From: Streptomyces sp. R28
GTDB lineage: Bacteria; Actinomycetota; Actinomycetes; Streptomycetales; Streptomycetaceae
Direction: 5' to 3'
NCBI RefSeq assembly: GCF_041052385.1
Contig: NZ_CP163439.1
Coordinates: 7,119,001 to 7,183,000 of the forward strand
Length of the DNA stretch: 64,000 nucleotides
Below are positions 1 through 8,267 of the stretch, piece after piece. The notes beneath the pieces were generated by a model. That model was given only the letters and a program-made list of their open reading frames with translations, was not told the origin of the DNA and did no database searches. Position 1 is the stretch's first letter. The number at the start of each line of letters is the position of its first letter. Both the position numbers and the translations under genes were made by a program.

Positions 1-704
1 CCCCGGCCGCCAAGCCGTACACCCTGCTGCGCGAGGCGCTCAAGCGCAGCAACAAGGTCGCCATCGCCAAGTTCGCGCTGCGCGGCCGGGAGCGGCTGGG
101 CATGCTGCGGGTCGTCGGCGACGCCATCGCCATGCACGGCCTGCTCTGGCCCGACGAGGTGCGTGCCCCCGAGGGTGTCGCCCCCGACACCGGCGTCACC
201 GTCCGCGACAAGGAACTCGACCTCGCGGACGCCCTGATGGACACCCTCGGCGAGGTCGACCTCGACGATCTGCACGACGAGTACCGCGAGGCCGTCGAGG
301 AGGTCATCGCCGCGAAGGCGGCCGGCGAGGCCCCGCCCGCCGCCCCCGAACCCGCCACCCGCGGGAAGGTCCTCGACCTCATGGCGGCCCTGGAGAGCAG
401 CGTGCGGGCGGCGAAGGAGTCCCGCGGCGAGGAGCCGGCGGAGGTCAGACGTCTGCCGGAGCGCAAGTCGGCCAGGGCGGCCCCGAAGCAGGCCGCGGGC
501 AAGAAGTCGACGGCGACTACGAAGAAGACAGCGGCGAAGAAGACGGCATCGGCCAGGAAGTCGACGTCGAAGACGGCCCAGGGAACGAAGAAGACGGCAG
601 CGAAGAGCACAGCCAAGAGCACAGCCAGGAGCACGGCGAAGAAGACCACGGCCAGGACCGCCAAGACCGCCAAGAAGACGGCGGCCCGCAAGCGCAGTGC
701 GTGA
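1..704 (+). CDS. ku: Ku DNA-end-binding protein, C-terminal part (5' end outside window)
   Basis: Bacterial Ku binds double-strand DNA ends and recruits LigD for non-homologous end joining. The reading frame is open from the first base (codons from position 3) and ends at the TGA at 702-704; the first 100 bases before the first internal ATG are clearly coding (YTLLREALKRSNKVAIAKF, a Ku core motif). The visible part includes the end of the Ku core (GRERLGMLRVVGDAIAMHGLLWPDEVR-type segment) and then a lysine/alanine/threonine-rich tail of about 80 residues from roughly position 460. Such basic tails are known in some actinobacterial Ku proteins and bind DNA non-specifically. It converges on the ketosynthase gene with 24 bases between stops, so it is probably the flanking gene and not part of the biosynthetic operon. 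The N-terminal half is missing. Confidence 0.93.
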   Translation, partial: PAAKPYTLLREALKRSNKVAIAKFALRGRERLGMLRVVGDAIAMHGLLWPDEVRAPEGVAPDTGVTVRDKELDLADALMDTLGEVDLDDLHDEYREAVEEVIAAKAAGEAPPAAPEPATRGKVLDLMAALESSVRAAKESRGEEPAEVRRLPERKSARAAPKQAAGKKSTATTKKTAAKKTASARKSTSKTAQGTKKTAAKSTAKSTARSTAKKTTARTAKTAKKTAARKRSA

Positions 705-728
705 GCGGGGGCGTGAGCGGCTGGAGCC

Positions 729-2000
729 TCACCTCGACCGGCGCAGCACCAGCACGGCGTTGTGCCCTCCGAACCCGAACGAGTTGCTGAGCGCCAGGTC
801 CCCGTCCTCCGGCAGCGCGCGCGGTGCCCCCCGCACCACATCCAGGTCGATCGCGTCGTCGACCTCTTCGCTCCCCACCGTCGGCGGCACCACCCCGTGA
901 TGCAGCGTCAGCACGGTGGCAACCGCCTCGACGCCGCCCGCGGCCCCCTGCAGATGCCCGAGGTGCCCCTTGAGCGCGGTGACCGGTACGGACCGCCGCT
1001 CGAGCACCGCCCGCAGCGCACCCGCCTCCGCGAGGTCGCCCTCGACCGTGGCCGTGGCATGGGCGTTCACGTGGACGACGTCCCCGACCCGGCCCCCGGC
1101 GTCCCGCAGGGCCCGGCGCAGGGCGAGCGCGATGCCGTTGCCGGACGGGTCGGGCGCGGCCATGTGGTGGGCGTCGGCGGAGAGCCCCCAGCCCGCGGCC
1201 TCGCAGTAGATCCGCGCTCCCCGGGCCCGTGCGTGCTCCTCGGCCTCCAGTACGAGGACCCCGGCACCCTCGCCGTTGACGAACCCGCCCCGGTCCTTGG
1301 CGAAGGGCCGGGAGGGCGAACCGTCGGCGGGGTCCCCGTCGGCCAGGGCCCGCATCGCCGCGAAGGACGCCATGATCGCCGGCGTGACGACGGCCTCGGC
1401 GCCGCCCGCCAGAGCGATGTCGATGCGCCCGTACCGTATGCGGTCGATCGCCTGCCCTATGGCCTCGGTCCCCGACGCGCACGCGCTCGTCACGGTCCGG
1501 GCCTCGCCGGTGATGTGCAGATCGAGCGAGACCTGGGAGGCGGCCTGGGAGGGCACGGTCATGGGCGTGGTGAGCGGCGACACGGCCCGGGGGCCCTTCT
1601 CCCGTAGCTGGCGGTCCCCGCCCACGAGTACGGACGCGTCACCGAGGATGGCCCCCAGGCTCACCCCCACCCGCTCCGGATCGATCCCGCTCTCCCGGGT
1701 ACCGCCCGCCACGAACCCGGCGTCGGCCCACGCCTCCCGAGCGGCCAGCACCCCGAGCTGGGCGGCCCGGTTCATCCGCCGGGCCACGGGCCGGGGCAGC
1801 AGCTCACCGGGGTCCACGGGTACCACCCCGGCGACCCGCACGGGCAACCCGTCGAACTCGGGGTCCCGCAACTCCCGGATGCCGTGCCGCCCGTCGAGCA
1901 GTCCCTGCCACAACTCGCCGGCCCCGACGCCCAACGGCGTGACCGCCCCGAGCCCGGTCACGACGACTCTGCGCGGTGCGGACGCGGCGGCCTCGCTCAT
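729..2000 (-). CDS. FabF-like beta-ketoacyl-ACP synthase
   Basis: A 423-residue stand-alone ketosynthase of the KAS II (FabF) size and fold. The Cys-His-His triad is visible: TSACASG with the nucleophilic Cys (about residue 174), NAHATAT (the usual NAHGTST site) and KGHLGHLQGAAGG with the second His. The C-terminal NSFGFGGHNA motif is also intact, so it should be an active decarboxylating condensing enzyme, not a chain-length-factor-type protein. It is the last gene of the NRPS/PKS operon, 80 bases after the type II thioesterase stop, with a GAGGGGG ribosome site a little far from the ATG. A role in making an acyl starter or extending an ACP-bound intermediate is plausible but inferred. A primary fatty-acid enzyme is less likely because no fab genes are adjacent. 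Confidence 0.9.
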   Translation of the reverse strand: MSEAAASAPRRVVVTGLGAVTPLGVGAGELWQGLLDGRHGIRELRDPEFDGLPVRVAGVVPVDPGELLPRPVARRMNRAAQLGVLAAREAWADAGFVAGGTRESGIDPERVGVSLGAILGDASVLVGGDRQLREKGPRAVSPLTTPMTVPSQAASQVSLDLHITGEARTVTSACASGTEAIGQAIDRIRYGRIDIALAGGAEAVVTPAIMASFAAMRALADGDPADGSPSRPFAKDRGGFVNGEGAGVLVLEAEEHARARGARIYCEAAGWGLSADAHHMAAPDPSGNGIALALRRALRDAGGRVGDVVHVNAHATATVEGDLAEAGALRAVLERRSVPVTALKGHLGHLQGAAGGVEAVATVLTLHHGVVPPTVGSEEVDDAIDLDVVRGAPRALPEDGDLALSNSFGFGGHNAVLVLRRSR

Positions 2001-2080
2001 CTGGGCATGCCCCCTCTGGTGGTTGAAAGGGAAACATGCCCAGATTCCTCAGGTGTTGCACGTCCGTTCGGCACGCCGTC

Positions 2081-2833
2081 TCATGCCGGCTGTGCGGCGA
2101 TGAACGCGAGCAACTCCTCCTGCCGCTGGCGGAGATAGAAGTGGCCCCCCTCGAAGACCCGGAGGTCCAGCCCCTTAGGCGTGACGTCCGACCAGGACTT
2201 GAGGTCCTCGATCGTGCACACGGGGTCGCGGTCGCCGCCGCACACCGTGACCGGAACTCCCAGCTGGTGCAGGTGCGTCGGGCGGTACCTGGCGAGGAGC
2301 CCGAAGTCCGCGCGCAGCGCCGGCATGATCAGGGGCTGCAGCTCGGGGTGCTCGTAGAGGTCGGCGCCTTCGGGGTCAAGCAGGCGGACGTAGTCCAGGA
2401 CCTCGGGGTCGGTCGGGACCGGCCTGGGTGCCTGCTCCTCCGGGAGGCGGGGCCGGTGCCGGCCCGACACGATCAGGCGGGTGAGGGTGTGGGAGGGGTC
2501 CTCCTCCAGGCGGCGGGCCACCTCGTACGCCACCGACGAACCCATGCTGTGGCCGAACAGGGCCAACGGCCGGTCGTCGGTCAGTTCCCACCGCAGGGCC
2601 GTCGTGATCGTGTCCGCCAGCTCCTCCATCGTGCTCGCGCACGGCTCGTGGAAACGGTCCTGGCGGCCGGGGTACTGCACCGCCACGACCTCGATCTCCG
2701 GCGGGGCGAGCGCGGCCCAGTCATGGAAGGCGCCCGCCGCTCCGCCCGCGTGCGGGAAGCACAGCAGGCGGACCCTCGCGGTGGGCGCGCTCTTGCCCCT
2801 GAACCACAGGGTCCGGATGTCGGGGACAGTCAC
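2081..2833 (-). CDS. Type II thioesterase (editing thioesterase)
   Basis: A 250-residue alpha/beta hydrolase of the external thioesterase family that removes misloaded or stalled acyl groups from carrier proteins of NRPS and PKS lines. The N-terminal CFPHAGG motif, the nucleophile elbow GHSMGS with the active Ser at about residue 94, the GDRDP segment carrying the acidic residue and the C-terminal GGHFYL histidine motif are all typical. It starts with GTG and overlaps the stop of the KS-ACP gene by four bases (GTGA), so it is translationally coupled to the assembly line. This is the usual companion of such lines and supports a working pathway. Confidence 0.95.
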   Translation of the reverse strand: MTVPDIRTLWFRGKSAPTARVRLLCFPHAGGAAGAFHDWAALAPPEIEVVAVQYPGRQDRFHEPCASTMEELADTITTALRWELTDDRPLALFGHSMGSSVAYEVARRLEEDPSHTLTRLIVSGRHRPRLPEEQAPRPVPTDPEVLDYVRLLDPEGADLYEHPELQPLIMPALRADFGLLARYRPTHLHQLGVPVTVCGGDRDPVCTIEDLKSWSDVTPKGLDLRVFEGGHFYLRQRQEELLAFIAAQPA

Positions 2834-4932
2834 GACTCCGCCTCGAACTCGGAGAGAAGGGCGTCGAGCGCACCGTCCGCGGCACCGTTCTGTTTCATCT
2901 CGCAGATGCTCATCGTCATGTTCCTCAGTGTGATCGGTTCGAGGAACAGCTGGATCGGCACGTCGATGCCCAACTCGTCGCGGAGCCTGCCGGTGAGGTG
3001 AACGGCCGTCAGCGAGTCGCCGCCCGCCTCGAAGTACGTCTGCGCGAGATCGGCCGCACTGTTCAGATCCAGCGCCTCGATCACCAGCTCGATCACCTTG
3101 TGCTCGAGTTCGCTCTCCGGCGTGGGTGCCGCGGCGTCGGGCGCCGCCTCCTCGTGCGGCACCTGGACCGTGGGCCTGAGCAGCGTCAGCGCGCCGTGGC
3201 TCTCGCCCGCGAACGGGTACGTCGGGAGCTGCACCCGCCGTACGTCACCTTCGAGGGCCGGCCACGTCACCTCCTCGCCCCTCAGCCATGCCTCGCCCAG
3301 CGGGTCGGTCGTCGTGTCCCGGCGGCCTCCGGCCGTCGCCGTGAGCCGGTCGGCCGCCTCCTGTCGCGTACCGGCCACGACATAGGCGCGTGCGGGCAGC
3401 CGGACCCGGCCCGTGCGCAGGGTGTGCGCGACATCGATCAGGGACGGGGCGTCCGCCTCGCGCAGTCTCCTCGCCAACCGGTCAGCCAGCGTGGCGAGTT
3501 GCGGCTCGGTGCGCGCCGACAGAGGCAGGACCAGAGGGTGCGCCGCGGTGGCCGCCGAGTGCGTCGCCGTACCCGCCCGCGCCGGCCGCTCGGGTGCCTC
3601 CTGGACCACCACATGCACGTTCGTGCCGCCGATACCCACCGACGTCACGCCCGCCAGCCGGGGCAGGCCCGCACGGCTCGGCCAGTCCTCGGCCTCGGTC
3701 ACCAGCCGCAGCGGCGACTCCTTCAGGGCGGCGATCGGGCTCGTGACGTCCACCGTCGGTGCCAGCGTCGCGTGCTCCAGCATCAGGATCGTCTTGATCA
3801 GCGCCGCCGCCCCGGCCGCCGCGTCCGCGTGCCCGATGTTCGACTTCACCGAGCCGAGGCCGATGCCGTCGCCGCCCGCGAAGGCCGCGCTCGCCGCCTC
3901 CAGCTCGATCCGGTCCCCGAGTTCGGTCCCCGTCCCGTGCGCCTCCACGTACTGCGCCGCCGACGGCTCCAGCCCCGCCGCCGCCCACGCCTCCGTGATC
4001 GCCGCCGACTGCTGGTCGACCCCCGGAGCGGTGAAACCGACCTTGCCGGAACCGTCGTTGGTGACCGCCGTACCCCGGATCACCGCGCGCACCGGGTCAC
4101 CGTCGGCCAGTGCGTCCTCCAGCCGGCGCAGCACCAGCACGCCCACCCCGCTGCCGGGCACCGTGCCGGCCGCCTTCTCGTCGAAGGGGCGGCAGCGGCC
4201 GTCGGGGGAGAAGATCCCGCCCTGGTAGTGGACGTAGCCCTGCTTGCGCACGCTGCCGATGGCCACGCCGCCCGCGAGTGCCGTGTCGCACTCACCGAGG
4301 AGCAGAGCCTGGACGGCCAGGTGGACCGCCGTCAGCGAGGTCGAGCAGGCCGTCTGGACCGTCATGCTGGGGCCCTGAAGGCCCAGACGGTAGGAGATCC
4401 AGGGCGCCAGGAACTCGCGGTCGGTGAGGATACGGACCTGCAGGGCGCCGATCGACGCCGCGAGCGCCGGGTCCGTGCCGGCCGCCAGCGCGTGTTCCGT
4501 GGGGCTGCCGCCCACGTACACGCCGGTGCGGTTCGGGCCCGCCCCGGCAGCGGCAGATGGTGCAGTCAGCGGCGCGTATCCCGCGTCCTCCAGGGCGGAC
4601 CAGGCCGTCTCCAGCAGCACGCGGTGCTGCGGGTCCAGCGCCGCCGCCTCCGTGCGGTTGAAGCCGAAGAGGTCCGCCTCGAAGCGGTCGGCGTCCGGGA
4701 GGCGGCCCTGGGCGGACACATACGCGGGATTGCCCAGCTCCGCCGCGTCCGTTCCGTCGGCCAGCAGCTCCTTCTCGGTGAAGGTGGCCAGGGAGCAGAC
4801 GCCGTCACGCAGGTTGGCCCAGTAGGACTCCAGGTCCCGCGCGCCGGGGAAACGGCCGCTCATGCCCACGACGGCCACCGCGGATTCGAGACCCTGCGCC
4901 GGATCCTGCATCGGGACTTCCTCGGTCGTCAT
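2830..4932 (-). CDS. AT-less polyketide synthase module, KS-ACP
   Basis: A 700-residue protein with a complete PKS-type ketosynthase (about residues 16-440), a flanking segment (about 460-585) and a carrier domain (about 610-685). KS active sites are present: TACSTS (Cys), EAHGTGT (His) and NIGHADAAAG (His). The carrier Ser is in FEAGGDSLTAV. Between KS and carrier there is no acyltransferase: the KS-to-AT linker (PLSARTEPQLATLADRL) runs directly into the post-AT LPTYPFAGE motif. This is the arrangement known from trans-AT modules, so the malonyl unit must come from an acyltransferase elsewhere; none is visible in this window. No ketoreductase or dehydratase is present, so the expected extension would leave a beta-keto group. 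It overlaps the upstream NRPS stop by four bases (ATGA). Confidence 0.93.
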   Translation of the reverse strand: MTTEEVPMQDPAQGLESAVAVVGMSGRFPGARDLESYWANLRDGVCSLATFTEKELLADGTDAAELGNPAYVSAQGRLPDADRFEADLFGFNRTEAAALDPQHRVLLETAWSALEDAGYAPLTAPSAAAGAGPNRTGVYVGGSPTEHALAAGTDPALAASIGALQVRILTDREFLAPWISYRLGLQGPSMTVQTACSTSLTAVHLAVQALLLGECDTALAGGVAIGSVRKQGYVHYQGGIFSPDGRCRPFDEKAAGTVPGSGVGVLVLRRLEDALADGDPVRAVIRGTAVTNDGSGKVGFTAPGVDQQSAAITEAWAAAGLEPSAAQYVEAHGTGTELGDRIELEAASAAFAGGDGIGLGSVKSNIGHADAAAGAAALIKTILMLEHATLAPTVDVTSPIAALKESPLRLVTEAEDWPSRAGLPRLAGVTSVGIGGTNVHVVVQEAPERPARAGTATHSAATAAHPLVLPLSARTEPQLATLADRLARRLREADAPSLIDVAHTLRTGRVRLPARAYVVAGTRQEAADRLTATAGGRRDTTTDPLGEAWLRGEEVTWPALEGDVRRVQLPTYPFAGESHGALTLLRPTVQVPHEEAAPDAAAPTPESELEHKVIELVIEALDLNSAADLAQTYFEAGGDSLTAVHLTGRLRDELGIDVPIQLFLEPITLRNMTMSICEMKQNGAADGALDALLSEFEAES

Positions 4933-7900
4933 CGCGTGGTGCCTTTCCTGGAACGGAGCTTGTGCAGGGCCGCCTGGCGGTCACTGCCGCGCCTGGCCGC
5001 CTCCTCGTGGCGCGAGGTCGGCCGGGCATCGCTGTCGAGGTGGGCCGCGATCGCGGCCACCGTGGGATGGCGGAACAGGTCGACCAGGGTCAGTTCGCGG
5101 CACTCCGGGTGCTCGCGCAGGGCCGACAGCACGGCCAGCAGCCGTACCGAATTGCCGCCCAGGTCGAAGAAGTTGTCGTGCACGCCGACCCGGTCCAGGG
5201 TCAGCACCCGCTGCCACACCTCGGCCACACGCCGCTCACCGGCGGTGCGCGGGACGGCGTACGACTCCGTCAACCGGGGCCGGTGGGCCGGGGGTTCGGG
5301 CAGCCGCGCCCGGTCGATCTTGCCGGAGCGGTTCAGTGGCAGCTCCGGCAGGCGGACGAAGATCTCCGGGACCATGTAGCCGGGGAGCCGTAGGGCGAGA
5401 AGGGCGCGCAGGGCCTCGTCCGAGGGGGCTGTGCCTGTGTCCGTGCCCGTGTCCGGGGCAGTGCCGGTGTCCTTTCCGACCACGTACGCCACGAGCCGCT
5501 GCTCGGACCCCTCCCCGCGTACCGCCGCCGCGGCGACCGTGACGTCGGGATGGCCCGCCAGCAGCGCCTCGATCTCGCCCAGTTCGATGCGGTAGCCGCG
5601 CAGCTTCACCTGGGAGTCGCCGCGGCCCAGGTAGTGCAGCACGCCGTGCGCGTCGATGCGGCACAGGTCGCCGGTGCGGTACATCCGGCTGCCGGGCGGC
5701 CCGTACGGGTCGGCGACGAAGCGCTCGGCGGTCATGCCGGGCCGGCCGAAGTAGCCGCGGGCCAGGGAGGCGCCGGCCACGTAGAGCTCGCCCGTCACGC
5801 CGACCGGGACCGGGCGCAGGCGCCGGTCAAGGACGTAGGCGCGGGTGCCCGGGACCGCGTGGCCGATGACCACCGGTGCGCCCGGGAGCAGATCGGCGGT
5901 GGTGGAGTACACCGTGGCCTCGCTGGGGCCGTACGCGTTGACGATCCGGCGGCCCTCCTCGCCGAGCCGCTCGACCAGCTCGGCCGGGCAGGCCTCACCG
6001 CCGACCGCGAGCGTGCGCAGCTCGGGCAGGGCGCCCGGGGCGCGGGGCAGGGTCATCGCGGCGGACGGCGGCAGGAAGACGTAGGTGATCCGGGAGTCCC
6101 GCAACCGCGCCTGGAGTGCCTCGCCCAGTCGCTCGTCCTCCTGCGCGATGTGCAGCTCCGCGCCGGCGACCCAAGGGAAGAACAGGTCGGAGACGGCCAC
6201 GTCGAAGCCGAACGACACGAACTGCAGGACGCGGTCCTGCGCGGTCACCGGGAACACGGGGCGGACGTTCACGGCGAGGTTGAGCAGCGCCCGGTGCTCG
6301 ACGGCGACGCCCTTGGGGACGCCGGTGGAGCCGGAGGTGTACAAGACGTAGGCGAGGTCACCGGGCGAACACTCCACGGGGACGCCCGGTGCCACCGCAT
6401 CCGTGGCCTCGTCCGTCGCCTGGTCCGCGTCCTTGTCCTCGTCTGGGGCCGCGTCCACCCGCAGCTGCGGAACGTCCGTCCCCGTCAGGCCCGTCGTCCC
6501 CGCCGCCGTCAGCAGCAGCGACGTGCCCGAGTTCGTGACCATGAAGGCGAGGCGCGCGGCGGGGTGTGCCGGGTCCAGCGGCACATACGCGCCGCCCGCG
6601 CGCAGCACCGCGAGGGCGGCGATGCCCATGTCGGCGCCCCGGGGCAGCAGCAGCCCGACCCGGTCGCCGCGCCGCACGCCCCGCGCACGCAGCCGAGCCG
6701 CCAGAGCGTCGGCGCGCTCCAGCAGTTCGCGGTACGTCAGCCGCAGCGCTCCGCAGACGAGGGCGGGGGCCTCCGGCCGGGCGGCCGCGCGGTCCGCCAC
6801 CAGATCCGGTACCAGCCGTGCCGACTCGACGACCCGCTCCGTACGGTCCCCGAGCGCCAGCAACCGCTCACGCTCGTCGGCCGGCACCATCTCGACCGTC
6901 GACAGCGGCGCGTCGGGCCGCGCCAGCAGACCGTCCAGCAGTGTCTCGAAGCACCGCACCCACCGTCGTACCGTCGCCGCCTCGAACAGCGCGCCGCGGT
7001 GGATGAGATACGCGGCGAGATCCTCGCCCCACCGCTCCACCTGGAGATGGAAGTCGAACTTCGCGGTGTCCAGCACGACAGGGACCCGCTCGACTTCGGC
7101 ACCCGCCAGGCCCAGCGTCAGCTCGGTGTCGTCGTCGTAGCCGAACACCACCTGCACGACCGGATCGTGGCTCATCTCGCGCGCCGGGGCGACCGCGTTC
7201 ACGACCGCCTCGAAGGGCGCGTCCTGGTACGGCTGGGAGGCCAGCAGCGCGGTGCGCAGACGGTCGATCAGGTCGTGGTACGTCGGGTCACCGGACAGGT
7301 CGACGCGCAGCGCCAGGGTGTTGGTCAGCATGCCGACCATGTCCTGGAGTTCGGGGCGGTCCCGGCCGGAGACGGGGAAGCCGATCACCAGGTCCTCGGA
7401 GCCGGACAGCCGGCTCACGAACGCGGCGTACGCGGCGAACACCGCCATGAACGGCGTACCGCCGCGCCCCCGGGCCGTCTCGGCGATCCGCTCACGGACC
7501 CGGGCCGACAGCGTGAAGCGTTCGGTGCCGCCCGCCGCCGAACGGACCGCTCCGCGCGGCCGGTCCAGCGGCAGTGCGACCGTCTCGGGAGCCCCGCGCA
7601 GCCGCTCGGCCCAGTGCGCGACCGAGTCGGCGTACTCGCCCGCTGCCTGCCGCTCCCGCTGCCAGGACGCGAAGTCCGGGAACTGGAGCGGGAGTTCGGG
7701 CAGAGCGTGGCGCAGGCCCTTGGCCTCGTTCTCGTACCCGGCCGACAGCTCGCGCAGCAGCACGCCCAGCGACCAGCCGTCGCAGACCAGGTGGTGGGCG
7801 ACGAGCAGGATGCGGTGACTGCCGTCGTCCACGGCGTACAGCGTGCAGCGCAGCAGCGGGCCGGACGCCACGTCGAAGGGGCGGGCGGCCTCGGCGCGCA

Positions 7901-8267
7901 TCCGCGCGTCCACCTCGGCCACGGGCACGTCGCGCTCCACGCGCGGCTCGACTCTCCCGGCGGCGGACACGATCTGCAGCGGCACCCCGTCGGGACCGGT
8001 GCGGAACACCGTGCGCAGCGACTCGTGCCGGGCGACGAGCGCGTCCAGGGCCCGGCCGAAGGCGGCCGGATCGAACGGCCCGCGCACGGCGAACGCGGCC
8101 GGCACGTGGTAGGTCGCGCTGCCCGGGTCCATGTGGTCCAGGACGAGCAGCCGGGCCTGCGCGTCCGAGGTCGGGAACTCGTACTCCTCGCCGTCCCCGG
8201 GAGTCTCCTCGTACGCCCCGCCGTTGTCCTCGTACTCCCCGACAGCCCCTGTGCCGTCAGCGTCCAT
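4929..8267 (-). CDS. Nonribosomal peptide synthetase, C-A-T
   Basis: A 1112-residue single-module NRPS. The C domain (about residues 28-455) has an intact HHLVCDGWS motif of LCL type. The A domain (about 500-960) has YTSGSTGVPKG and RTGD; the binding-pocket residues I read by hand alignment to GrsA are D-V-S-F-A-G-A-V-Y-K, which I cannot assign to a substrate, although the Asp and Lys imply an alpha-amino acid. The T domain (about 1025-1095) has LGGNSV. A low-complexity DTGT/TAP repeat is inserted in the C-terminal A subdomain near residues 945-965. There is no TE. The next gene is the KS-ACP protein, so this module probably hands an aminoacyl or peptidyl chain to the ketosynthase; that order is inferred from gene order only. 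The start ATG lies 11 bases inside the preceding NRPS gene. Confidence 0.95.
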   Translation of the reverse strand: MDADGTGAVGEYEDNGGAYEETPGDGEEYEFPTSDAQARLLVLDHMDPGSATYHVPAAFAVRGPFDPAAFGRALDALVARHESLRTVFRTGPDGVPLQIVSAAGRVEPRVERDVPVAEVDARMRAEAARPFDVASGPLLRCTLYAVDDGSHRILLVAHHLVCDGWSLGVLLRELSAGYENEAKGLRHALPELPLQFPDFASWQRERQAAGEYADSVAHWAERLRGAPETVALPLDRPRGAVRSAAGGTERFTLSARVRERIAETARGRGGTPFMAVFAAYAAFVSRLSGSEDLVIGFPVSGRDRPELQDMVGMLTNTLALRVDLSGDPTYHDLIDRLRTALLASQPYQDAPFEAVVNAVAPAREMSHDPVVQVVFGYDDDTELTLGLAGAEVERVPVVLDTAKFDFHLQVERWGEDLAAYLIHRGALFEAATVRRWVRCFETLLDGLLARPDAPLSTVEMVPADERERLLALGDRTERVVESARLVPDLVADRAAARPEAPALVCGALRLTYRELLERADALAARLRARGVRRGDRVGLLLPRGADMGIAALAVLRAGGAYVPLDPAHPAARLAFMVTNSGTSLLLTAAGTTGLTGTDVPQLRVDAAPDEDKDADQATDEATDAVAPGVPVECSPGDLAYVLYTSGSTGVPKGVAVEHRALLNLAVNVRPVFPVTAQDRVLQFVSFGFDVAVSDLFFPWVAGAELHIAQEDERLGEALQARLRDSRITYVFLPPSAAMTLPRAPGALPELRTLAVGGEACPAELVERLGEEGRRIVNAYGPSEATVYSTTADLLPGAPVVIGHAVPGTRAYVLDRRLRPVPVGVTGELYVAGASLARGYFGRPGMTAERFVADPYGPPGSRMYRTGDLCRIDAHGVLHYLGRGDSQVKLRGYRIELGEIEALLAGHPDVTVAAAAVRGEGSEQRLVAYVVGKDTGTAPDTGTDTGTAPSDEALRALLALRLPGYMVPEIFVRLPELPLNRSGKIDRARLPEPPAHRPRLTESYAVPRTAGERRVAEVWQRVLTLDRVGVHDNFFDLGGNSVRLLAVLSALREHPECRELTLVDLFRHPTVAAIAAHLDSDARPTSRHEEAARRGSDRQAALHKLRSRKGTTR

